From: Microcebus murinus
Taxonomy: Eukaryota > Chordata > Mammalia > Primates > Cheirogaleidae
Direction: 5' to 3'
NCBI RefSeq assembly: GCF_040939455.1
Contig: NC_134106.1
Location: 73,229,001 to 73,293,000 of the forward strand
Length of the DNA: 64,000 nucleotides
Below are positions 35,897 through 45,419 of this stretch, piece by piece (the first letter of the stretch is position 1; each line of letters opens with the position of its first letter). The notes below the pieces were generated by a model. The model was not told the DNA's origin. It was given only the letters and a program-made list of their open reading frames with translations, and did no database searches. The position numbers and the translations under genes were made by a program.

Positions 35897-36028
35897 TGAC
35901 CTCGGATTCCCAGCCTGGTTCCATGCCCATGGGTCTGGGACAGACTTCGCTCTCACCATGAACACCATGGAGGCTGAGGATGCTGGACATACTCCTGTTA
36001 GCAGGAGGATGTGTTTCCTCTGACAGTG
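35897..36028 (+). pseudogene. Inverted kappa V-gene relic (framework 3 to RSS heptamer)
   Basis: On the plus strand, opposite to every other V gene here, 35931-35987 translates as GSGTDFALTMNTMEAEDAG, a kappa framework 3. In the +1 frame the next bases read TYSC*QEDVFP: the second cysteine, a stop where Gln is expected, and a CDR3-like end. A heptamer-like GACAGTG (36022-36028) follows. No convincing nonamer, 5' half or leader was found. The QEDVFP end recalls human IGKV7 or mouse Igkv3-type genes more than IGKV1/2, but the family is uncertain. It is a dead fragment. Confidence 0.65.
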
Positions 36029-36099
36029 ACACAGACCACAGATCTGAACATGACTTTTCTGTGCCACTACCTGTGTTTTCCTTGAGGCTGCAGCTGCTG

Positions 36100-36880
36100 G
36101 TATGAGAAACATGTTTTCATTGTATTTTGAGCCTTCATTTATTTTTTTCTTTGTTGTGGTTAGGATTCACTTACAGTGGTCATCTAATAATGAAATGTAC
36201 TTTGCAATATTATGTGAGCTACATGGGATTGATTCAATGAGGGATAAAAATAAACCTGCTTTCTCAAGTTTCTTCTACTTTATGTGAGCAGCTAGGACAA
36301 CCAACCAAAAAGTTCATTAGTAAAAAGAGTAAATATTAGCGGCACAGGCATTTCATATGAGGTGTTCTGATCCAGAAATTTAGAATGCAAAGATCATAAA
36401 AAACACAAACACTTGGCATAAACACTAGGTGCTCCTTCTCAAATTTTTGTTCCTCCTACAGGATGTTCTCATTTCTCATTATTCAGCTTCCCATTGTAAT
36501 TTTGACTTGTCTTCCCTAGCTCAGATCTTGAGCCAATTCTTCCTTATCTGACCCAGCTTTGCCATCTGGTTCTCACCCTGCTCTTTCCTCTCAGTAACTG
36601 GTAGTGAGTTGGCATTCACCAGGCAGAAATAACAGACCCTAACTTGTAAAGAGTAGGACAAATTAAAACAGTAACTAATAAGAATCTTTGGGTTACTACG
36701 ATTTATATTTTTACATCCTGATATATTTTAGCTGCTCTTAACACTCATTCCTTAAAATATTCTTTCTTCTTATTACACAGGTTAATGTTCCATCCAGTTT
36801 GGAAAAGTCTGCCAGTTCAAAATATGGTAAATATACATAGAGTTACCATATAATCCAGGAAAACAACATTCAATCTTGAG
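36100..36880. other. Unassigned sequence
   Basis: AT-rich and without a gene or clear repeat family. It could hold the far end of the neighbouring MaLR element, but I could not recognise an LTR. Confidence 0.4.
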
Positions 36881-38257
36881 GCTGCAAAGAATAGTCTTCT
36901 TTGATTCCATGTCTGGCTTTGTAGACACGCTGGAACAGAGGTTAAACCTACAAGACTCCAGACAACCCCTCCCCCACATCTTTGCTGAGTGCAGCCCACA
37001 CAGTGGATCTCATGCATTGGAGTCACATGCCTGCAACTCTCCCAGCAGAAGTTGCGTGCTGGTGGCCCTGCCATCCCCAGGTATTGAGGGTGCCCTTGTC
37101 CCTCAACTCCACTGGGCACTGCCCTAGTAAGAACTCCCCATGGTAACTCATTCCCATTGATACACTAGGTATTAGCCCAGTGGAGTGTTGGCCCCAACTC
37201 TGTAGTAGTTCTCTGCCTAGGCCCCAAGACTCATTAGGGCATCCTTTGAAATCTAGGTAAAGGTAGCAGTGCCTCCATGGCTCTTGCACTCTGCAAGCTA
37301 CACATTTGGCACCACATGCATACTGCCAAGGTTTACCATTTGTGCCCTTAGGGGTGGCAGCCGCAGAGGCTATACTGCACCTGGACTCACACCGCTGTTC
37401 CAGAATACAGGGAGCAGAAACTTGAGGCAGTGAGCCCCAAATTCACATAGGTGCTCTGGTACCCCTCTTTTGAAACTGTTCTTCACTCAAGGCCCTGCAC
37501 TCTGGGCCAGTGATTGGAGTGAAGGCTGGAGGATTTCCTGAATGCCTTCAGGTTCATGTTTTCATGGTCTTGGTGAATAGCACCTGGCTTCCTTATATTA
37601 ATACTAATCTCTTTATCAAATGTTCACTTAGCTACACCCTTGCTGTTCACTCCTGAACAGGCTTGTCTATTCCTTATAACCTGCCTAAGCTGAGAATTTT
37701 TCAACTCTTCAAGCTGCTTCCCTTTTTGACTACAAATGCTTCTTTAATTCATTTCTTTCTTCTTGCCTTTTATTATAAGCAGTTAAGAGAAGCCGTGCTG
37801 CGTCTTTAACACTTGCTTAGAGATGTTTTCTGCCAAATATATTAGTTTATCACTCTTAAGTTCTGCTTTCCACAAAACACTGGGACACAAGCACAATTCT
37901 GTCAAGTATTTTGCCACTTTATGATAAAGGATTGTCTTTTCTCCAGTTTCCAATAGCATGTTCTTCATTTCTGTCTAATGCCTCAACAGAATGGCCTTTA
38001 CTGTTCATATTTCTACCGACATTCTGTTCACCATCACCTAGATAATCTCTAAGAAGATTGATGATTTCCCTTCAGCTCTCCTTTTCTTCTGGGCCCTCAG
38101 CAGAATCTCCCTTCGCAGTCTGTTCATGGCAACACAGGCTTTTGCCAGCGAGCACCTCCAAACTCTCCCAACCTCTACCCAGTCCCAGTTCCAAAGCCTC
38201 TTCCACATTTTTAGGTACTTTTTACAGCAGTACCCCACTTCTCAGGATAAATTCATT
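36880..38257 (-). repeat. MaLR internal region (retrovirus-like, non-coding remnant)
   Basis: Resembles the internal part of THE1/MST/MLT elements on the reverse strand. On plus I recognise cctttgaaatctaggtaaag near 37243, ggctcttgcactctgcaagc near 37278 and ccaaagcctcttccacattt near 38192, leading into the LTR. There are no open protein frames. This class of old endogenous element is non-autonomous and long inactive. Confidence 0.7.
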
Positions 38258-38615
38258 TCTTAGTTTGATCCTGCCTCTAAAACAAAATACTAAGACTGGG
38301 TAACTTGTAAAGAATAGAAATGTACTTCTAACAGTTCTGGAGTGGGAAGTCTGAGATGAAGCCGCTACGACATTTGATGTCTGATGAGGGTCTGTTTCTC
38401 AGAGAAGGCACATTCTCTGTGTCCTCCCATGGAAGAAAGGGAAAAAATGGCCAAAAGGCTCCCCAAGCACTTTTATAACGGTACTGATCCCATTCTTGAA
38501 GGCAGAACCTTTATGACCTAATCATCTCTTAAAGGCTCCACCTCTTAATACTATCGTATTGGGAAATAAGTTTCAACATGAATTTTGGAAGGACATAAAC
38601 ATTCAAACCATAGCA
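38258..38615 (-). repeat. MaLR LTR, 5' LTR of the adjacent internal region
   Basis: The reverse strand begins tgctatggtttgaatgttta at 38615, contains the tattaagaggtggagccttt block, and ends near 38258 after a cccagtcttagtattttgtt segment. The internal sequence continues to its left, as expected for a 5' LTR on the minus strand. Confidence 0.78.
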
Positions 38616-38619
38616 ATGT

Positions 38620-38995
38620 TCTCTTGTAGATTATTTTGAATTTTCCCTGCACATAATACTTTCAAGTGTGAATTAGCCTTAACCTTCCTTTGCAATTCTT
38701 GTTCTTTGTGTTTGCTGTTGTTGCCTTATTGTCCTGGGATGACAGGGACATGTTAAAGGCGTCTGGTCGTGTGAGTCTGATCCAGTGCCATTGGCAGTAG
38801 AGTTGTTCCAAAACATGGCTGTGGAACTAGGTCTGGGGAGAAATTCAAGAATCAGAGTCAAAATCTGATAGCACATTACTTTTCAGAACCTATTTCAAAA
38901 AAAGAAAAAGGAAGGCAAAGATGCTAAAACTGAGCAGCCACCACAGAAAGGAAGCAGCTGGCTGGAGCAAAAAAAACCACCAGTGGTCTCCCAGA
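38620..38995. other. 3' flank of the IGKV3-like pseudogene
   Basis: No gene or repeat recognised in this stretch. Confidence 0.4.
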
Positions 38996-39023
38996 GGATT
39001 TTGTTTCATGTTGGCTCACTGTG
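38996..39023 (-). other. Recombination signal of IGKV3-like pseudogene
   Basis: Minus strand: heptamer CACAGTG... reading from 39023 to 39017, 12-base spacer, nonamer ACAAAATCC (39004-38996), one base from consensus. The signal outlived the coding region. Confidence 0.85.
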
Positions 39024-39563
39024 GGATGCCCACCACCATGCTGCTAACAGTGACAAAGTGCAAGATCTCCAGGTTTCAGGCTGCTGACGGTGACAGCAGA
39101 GTCTGTCCCAGACCCACTGCCACTGAACTGAGATGGGATGCTGGGGCCCTCATGGATGCTCCATAGATGAGGAGCCTGGGAGCCTGCCCAGGTTTCTGGT
39201 GGAACCAGGCCAAGGAGCTGCCAACACTCTGACCAGCCTTGCAGGTGAGGGTGGCTCTTTCATTTGGAGACAAAGACAGGGAGGCTGGAGACTGCATGCT
39301 CACAACTTCTCCAGTGGTATCTGAAATTAGAAATAAGCAGAAAATTCACCAGTGTAATCTAAATTATACACATTGTTTTTCCATTAGGGCCAGGAGCACT
39401 ATTCTACATTGAGCTTCAATTACTGTGCTTGCCGAGCAGAGTTGTCAGGACTCAGGACCCAACAACCTTGAGACAGTTTTCGCTGACATGCAGGGCCATT
39501 GAGAGTTCCCCTCACCTGGGAGCAGAGTAACAGGAGGCAGGGAAGCCAAGCTGGGCCTTCCAT
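39024..39563 (-). pseudogene. IGKV3: IGKV3-family V gene, pseudogene
   Basis: Leader exon 39516-39563 starts MEGPAW and is 48 bases, one short of the usual 49, which breaks the frame across the splice. The V exon is 39024-39320. It reads [17 protein letters not shown], then [20 protein letters not shown], clearly IGKV3. A one-base deletion after the ASMRA segment (near 39150) shifts framework 3. In the restored alignment the second cysteine is followed at once by a TAG stop where Gln is expected. The recombination signal is good, so the gene could rearrange but not encode a chain. No exact octamer was found upstream; atgcagg near 39620 may be a decayed one. Confidence 0.9.
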
Positions 39564-39569
39564 GGTTCT

Positions 39570-42500
39570 TTCCTGGTCGAGACTGAGCAGCTACTCCCCA
39601 GCACACTGACCCAGGCACTGATGCAGGCTCTGGACAGCAGGGCGGCTGGAGGGACACGCAGAGCATCTGGGGTGGGCGTGCTGGGCTTCCAGCTGCAGAG
39701 ACCACCTGCCTCCTCTGCTCTGCACCGAGCAACCCAGGCCCAGGCGGTCAGGTCAGAAAAGGCCATTGGCTCAGCCAAGGGTAAGAATTTAACCCCAGTG
39801 TCCTCTTGCCTCATCAATCTCAGACTCAGCCGGATGGTGTTTGGCACAAACCTGTTAGAAATAAAATCAGTGCCTGTGGTCTCTTTTCCCTTTCTTCTCC
39901 CAAATGCCTAGATGTCTCCTTTGGTGCAAGATTGTACCTGGTTGGAAAGAGTCATTGATCAGACATTTGTCTTCCAGACACATCTTTTTTTTGCAGCTTA
40001 GTCATCATTCCTATGAGCCCTGCAGCAGCCTCATTGTTCATGAGAACTTGTAAAGGACAATGCTCAGTTATGCCCAGCACTGTGGGTGCAAGGACTACCA
40101 CACCTGCACAGGTGAGCAGGACCTGGGCTCAGACCCCTCAGTGTGTGTGGAGCCACTTCCCTGCAGACAGACAGTGGTGCTGTCCAGCAGTCAAGGTGCA
40201 ATCCCTGGGTGACTCTGCATTCTCTAGGCCACCCAGTCTACACAGTGCATCCCTCCACCCAGACTAGGTCATTCCCTTTTAACAGTTTTGGAAACATGTG
40301 TTAAGACTCCTCATCTGAACAAGGGGTTCCCTTGTGCTCCTCAGAGTCGTGCACATGTGGTGGTGAGTGACATTCCCCTGGACAGGCTGGGAAGCACTTT
40401 CTGTTATAGTCTCCTTGAATTTATTAATAAAAATTGTGGAAATTTGCTTTTTATCTTCTTATATGAGTATCTATATGATATACTCAGTTTTGACTTTTGG
40501 TTCATGAGAGATTTAAATATATATTATCTGACTCCTGATATAATCTAATACATTTTGTCTTTTAACTAAAGAGTCAATACATTTACTATAGTTATGATTA
40601 GCATAGTATATATCATTATATATCATATTATATATGTAATATCATAAATTATAATACAATAATATTATATCATTCTTATAAGCCCTTGGGAAATATGACC
40701 TAAATTATAACTTAAGACAAAGTACATAAGTCAAGGATTGAGAGTTATGATTGTTTTTATTTCCTGAAGGCTGAGTATGAAAAAGGAACATAAGAAGGGA
40801 GAGAGAATATGGTCAGCATAACAAACAGTTTAATCCACCCCAAATTCTGGAGAAGATGGTCCCACACTGAGCACCTACTATGTGCAGGGAACTCTCACAT
40901 TACATTGGGACACATGCACAAAATGAACAGGAGCCCTTGACCCTCTGAAGCCTAAATTTCATTACAGGGAATCATACACAAAGTGTAAAATCATAAAGAA
41001 ATAAATTTCCTACAATAGCATGCAGCAGGGCATGCTATGAATGCATTTAGAGGGATCATTAAGAAGAGAAGCTTTGGGCTGACTTTGGGAGTGAGGGAGA
41101 GGGCCCAGGGGGGCTGCAGGAAAAGCATCTCACTGAAGGACCAGCAAGAGCAGAGCTCCAAAGGCAGGACTGTGTGAGGTCTATTCAGGGCAGAGCCAGG
41201 AGACTGGGGAGGCCACAGCCCAGCGTGTCAGAGGACAGAGTCATGGAAGGTATCAGAGAAGTATCAGGGAGGGTCCAGGGCAGGTAGGGCCTGGCAGGCA
41301 TTGGAAGGACTTGGGCCTTTACTCTGTGTGATGTGACGTGGACTCTACTGCAAGATCCCGAGCCAGAAGAACCATGCATGATTCCTAGTTTTAAAAGATC
41401 ACTCTGGCTGGTGGCTTGAGAATAGATGCAGGAGGATGAGGGGAGAAAGTGGGTGGTCTCCGAGGAGGGCCTGGCTGTGGTCCAGGCGGGAGACGGCGGG
41501 GGCTGCACTGGGATGGGGCAGGGGTGGAGTGCGGGGGGTCAGACTGGGGACACGTTTGGGGTGTGGGATTATTGGCACCATTACTCTTTGTTACAAGGTG
41601 CCCAGTGGCATGTGTTGAGTGTGTAGCACTTTTGGTTGTTTTCTCTTTTTTAATTGAGAATTTTCCCACTGCCTGCTGGTGCTCAGGCAGGAGACGTCTC
41701 GTTTCCTCTTAGGTTCCTTGTGAGTAACTGAGAGTCTCCAGCTCTCATCCCAAGACCTCAGTCTAGTGTTTTCTCTTTTGCCTTCATGTTACCTTCTTAT
41801 TTCTTTGTCATCATCTTAGCAATAACATAAAGTGTCCTCTTCTTCCTCCGATTCTTAGCTATTAGAAATGCCATCTTAATCACACAGATTACCTTCAGAA
41901 CGATTAAGGAACTTACGGGCTGGTGTGAAGAGACAAAGCCGTCACGACAAAGCCGTGCTCAGGAAGGCCATGAGGGGCCGGGCTGCTGTCCAGCACCGTC
42001 CCAGTGGCTCCCGCAGACTGTCCCATCAGCCAGCTCCGCAGGACCCTCTGTGCTGTCAGACCCCTCCTGCCTTCTGTGCGGTGGATTTTCTGATTAGAAT
42101 CCTGGATCACTCTATGGATGGCCTTGTACACATTTCATGACCTCTCTCTGCCTTAGTATCTTCAACTTGAAAATGAGAATAAAACATACTTCTTATATCA
42201 AGACTCAGATCGTGGCACATAATAACTATTCATGTACACTGCTCCCCTTCTTAGCTTCCTTGTTGTCTTTAAGTTTGTAATTCAGGACATTTAGGGTAGA
42301 TTATAAAAACATTGTCACATGTTCCTCCCACACAGAGTAGAGTCTGTCTCCCCCTGTCTTGAATCCAGGCTGGTCTCCAGACTTGCTCTGAGCAGTAGAA
42401 TGTGGAGAAAGCAGCACTGTGCCCAAGAGCCCAGGCCTCAAGGCACCTTGCAGCTTCACCATCTGTTCATGGAAGGTAAAAAACGTGATCTAGCCCAGGG

Positions 42501-42600
42501 AAGGATGACAGGTCATGTAGGGGAGACTGAGGCACGAAACAACAGCCAGCGCTAAGTGTTGGATATGAACAAAGCCATCCAGGGACATAGCAAGGGGTTA
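39570..42600. other. Intergenic sequence, no gene recognised
   Basis: GC-richer near 39570-40270 and 41050-41560, and strongly AT-rich near 40550-40690. The many short open frames are mostly antisense pairs in GC-rich sequence and resemble no family. No mobile element could be named. Confidence 0.45.
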
Positions 42601-43010
42601 GGGGTGGGCAGTGGGCATGAGCACTTCTGCCAGGAGAAGTGTTTTATCTCTGATATTGTTCAGAATTGCCAGTGCATGCTGATAACAAAAGGCAGCTTTA
42701 TTATTAATTTAAACATTTCTACAGACAATTTACTCCTAAGTGCCCGAAGCTGAGGTGGGCTGCCCCCACCTCCCCTCCCACTGCCATGTCAGCAAGAGAA
42801 GAACCGGGCTTCTGGCTGACAGCCAGCCCCAAGTGGCAGGCAGGTGGGTGAGGCCAACAGTGACTGCTCAGCCCCCTGACCCAGCTGGCTGCAGCTGCAC
42901 GAGGGGCCCGGGCAAAGCAGCAGAGAAACCTCCCAGCCAACCCCCAGAATCTCCAGAAATAATACATCACGGTGCCGATCCTTTAAGTTGCGGGTGCTCT
43001 GTCATACTGC
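42600..43010. other. GC-rich block of unknown origin
   Basis: On the reverse strand this reads like a 3'-untranslated tail: GC-rich sequence followed by an AATAAA (near 42701-42696). No poly-A tract, splice site or recognisable protein was found. It might be old exonic or regulatory sequence. Confidence 0.25.
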
Positions 43011-43291
43011 AATGGAGAATGGAAACATCAATAAACCAACCCAAGTCCGGCCTCTCTCTGGACCACAACCCAGCTCCAATCCCCTCTCGCCCTCTCCTCT
43101 GTGACGGTGTGGTTTAATGTGAGGTGACAACTCACAACTCTTCAACTCTTCAACCTGCCCTGCTTCCCAGGTCGGGAAACAGACTCGGAAAACATGGACG
43201 TGTACCGTGGACCCTTCACTCCTCTCAGACTGTGGCTCCTGCAGGAAGCGGGTGTCTCTGCACCAGGGCAAGGTCTCCAGCCCAGAAAGGG

Positions 43292-43319
43292 GCTTTTTGT
43301 TTGGGGACCAGTCGCTGTG
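43292..43319 (-). other. V-kappa recombination signal of the divergent V gene
   Basis: Minus strand: heptamer CACAGCG (43319-43313), 12-base spacer (43312-43301), nonamer ACAAAAAGC (43300-43292). The critical CAC is kept. The heptamer has one substitution at its sixth base and the nonamer one at its eighth. Probably usable but weaker than the other signals here. Confidence 0.85.
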
Positions 43320-44180
43320 AGAGGCTGGCTGAAGTGCTGCTGGCAGTAAAACACCCCGACGTCTTCAGCTTCCACCCCGTGGATGGCGAGGGAGAAGTCA
43401 AAGCCAGAGCCGCTTCCCCGGAACCGGGAAGGGGTTCCAGCAGCCCTGGCAGAAGCCCCAAAGAGGAGCAGCCTGGGAGCCTCCTGGGGTCTCTGGTGGT
43501 ACCAGGCCATGGAGGTACCTACCTCCAGGCTGCTTCTACAGGTGATGGAGACAAAGTCACCTTGAGATGCTGCCAGGGTCTCTGGAGTCTGGGCCAGGAT
43601 GATCTGTCCCCTGCAGCCTGCAAGGACACCCCATCCAGGCAGCACAATGTGTTACTTCTCTCAAAGGCTTAGCCCTGTTCCCCAGAAGAACCATGTGATA
43701 CTTAAACATAATGAACATCAGTGCCCCTGGCCTTTCCACCTGCCTCTGTGTACAAGAATCTGCATGGACATGGCTGTGAGCATGTCCTCAGGACCAGGAC
43801 AGCTATGAAAGGGGGGGACACAAGCACGACACAGCCCCACCTGAGGGGCTGATGGGCAGGTCCTTTCTTCATAGCCTGAGGAGGACCCTGGTGAGCCACC
43901 CAAGAGAGGTAGATATAGGGTGGGGAGCAAGGACAGAGTGCTCAGTAGCCCTTATGGAGACAGGTGACAGGTTCAGGACTGTTTGCACCTCTGCCTCAGT
44001 TTCCTAATAAGAGTTAAGTTAAAACAGCTATACATATTACAGTGTAATTTCCAAAGCACATTTGAGCACATTATCTCTTTGTTAAAGGCTAGAGCTCCCG
44101 CTCGTGATCTGCAGGAACGAAATGTACTTACCCTGAAAGCCCAGCACCGGGAGGCAGAGGAGCAGGACCAGGAGGCTCAT
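43320..44180 (-). CDS. Divergent immunoglobulin kappa variable gene, family uncertain
   Basis: Leader exon 44132-44180 encodes MSLLVLLLCLPVLGFQG and has a perfect GTAAGT donor. The intron 43618-44131 (514 bases) is the longest of the set. V exon 43320-43617 is open. The leader ends in CRG and the mature domain starts QIILAQTPETLAASQGDF. The first cysteine is in SITCRSS, Trp in MAWYHQRPQEAP, the second cysteine in VGVFYC. CDR1 is short (LEVGTS) and germline CDR3 is QQHFSQP. Framework 3 (RGSGSGFDFSL, then [12 protein letters not shown]) mixes IGKV2-like and other features. It fits none of IGKV1, 2 or 3. IGKV5 or IGKV7-type, or a family lost in apes, are possibilities. It looks functional, but expression is not shown. 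Confidence 0.9.
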
Positions 44181-44314
44181 CTTGGAGTCCACGGAATTTT
44201 CTGCTTCTGGAGCTAAGGGGCAAGGGGAACACGGTTGGTAGTTAAGGCGAGGTCTGCTCTAGAACTGGGGCTGTCACCCCCAGAGTTAAATAAGCACAGG
44301 TTTCCTTGGGGTCC

Positions 44315-44322
44315 ATTTGCAT
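44315..44322 (-). promoter_or_regulatory. Octamer of the divergent V gene, reversed orientation
   Basis: Plus-strand atttgcat, so ATGCAAAT in the gene's direction. This is opposite to the IGKV1 and IGKV2 octamers in this window and matches the orientation usual for heavy-chain V promoters. It lies 134 bases upstream of the leader ATG. No standard-orientation octamer lies between it and the gene. Confidence 0.75.
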
Positions 44323-44329
44323 GTCTGAT

Positions 44330-45000
44330 GACCTGAGTCACATCCTCCATGCAGGGGCCTCCCAGGGCAGGCGGGATCACTCCAGCTGCAGCTTGTGGGG
44401 TGGAGACTGGGGATGGCGGAGTGGGCAGGGGTGATGGAAGTTCCTCTGGTCCCGCAGAAGCTAAGCCTGGACTGAGTGTGACAGTGATGCTGCCCCATTC
44501 ACAGGGCTCCTCTCCAGAGGCTGGAAGAGGGGTCACCCTGGACCACATAGATGTCTGCAGAGTGGTCCCCGGATATTCTATCCTTATGGAGACAGAGACT
44601 GTTCTGCTTAACTCGATGCCAAGTTAACAGGTGACCTAAGCCCAGACCAGGCCATCAGAGATCCCAGACAGTCCAGCTCTGCTGTGTTCATAGGAGCCTG
44701 TGGGCCTCGTGGACCTGCTTCATCACTGGAGCCTGTCAGGAGACACCTCCCTGATTGCCTGCAACTTTTCCTTTTATTTTATGATTTTTCCCTTGGATCT
44801 GAAACAAGTCTCCAAACAATTAGTTATACAGCCTCTTCCACAAACCCAGCACCTAACCACGACTCCATTCCCAGAGCAGAGCCCCTGGCTGTGCCCCTGC
44901 TTATGCCCCACTCTGTCCCTCTACCCTGGGTCTCCTGGTGTTGACCTATGGCCCATTTCTTGAACAGAATCCAGTCAGTACTAACATCGCTCCCATTTTC
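44330..45000. other. 5' flank of the divergent V gene
   Basis: GC-rich and without a recognised gene or repeat. Confidence 0.4.
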
Positions 45001-45029
45001 ACCTGTCTCCCACTAGAACGTTTGCATGT

Positions 45030-45410
45030 ACTATTTCATTTATTTATTACTGCCTGACAGCCCACCCCAAATGGCAGTGGCTTAAGACAGCAATCATTTA
45101 TGTAAGTTAACAATTTGGGTCCTTCTACTGCTCAACTGGCCTTGCTCTCTCATGTGGCTGGATGACCCAAGATGGCCTTTCACCCATGCCTGGGGGCTGA
45201 AGCTGGCTGTTGGCTGGTGGGTCTGGGGGGCAGCTCATCTCTGCTCCATGTGGCCTCTCATCCCCTGGTTGGCTAGACTTGGCTCCTCATGTGCAGTCTC
45301 AGAGCAGACTCCCAAGGCAGCAAGAGTAGTCTGAGTTCAAAACCCATGCCAGGTCATTTCTGCCACATTCTATGGGTCAAACAAACTGAAAAGGCAGGGG
45401 ACTAACCAGA
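45030..45410. repeat. Old interspersed repeat, probably DNA-transposon type
   Basis: Reads like a common mammalian repeat: tattactgcctgacagccca, then ccccaaatggcagtggctta, with tgccacattctatgggtcaa toward the end. I recognise the consensus but cannot name the family with confidence. Confidence 0.5.
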
Positions 45411-45419
45411 CCCATCTCT

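Noticed and set aside
42719..42970. Possible small protein on the minus strand
   Set aside because: No recognisable domain, exon structure or conservation evidence; kept only as an unexplained GC-rich block.
43124..43672. 182-codon plus-strand frame
   Set aside because: It is the antisense shadow of the divergent V exon, whose minus-strand translation has all kappa V hallmarks.
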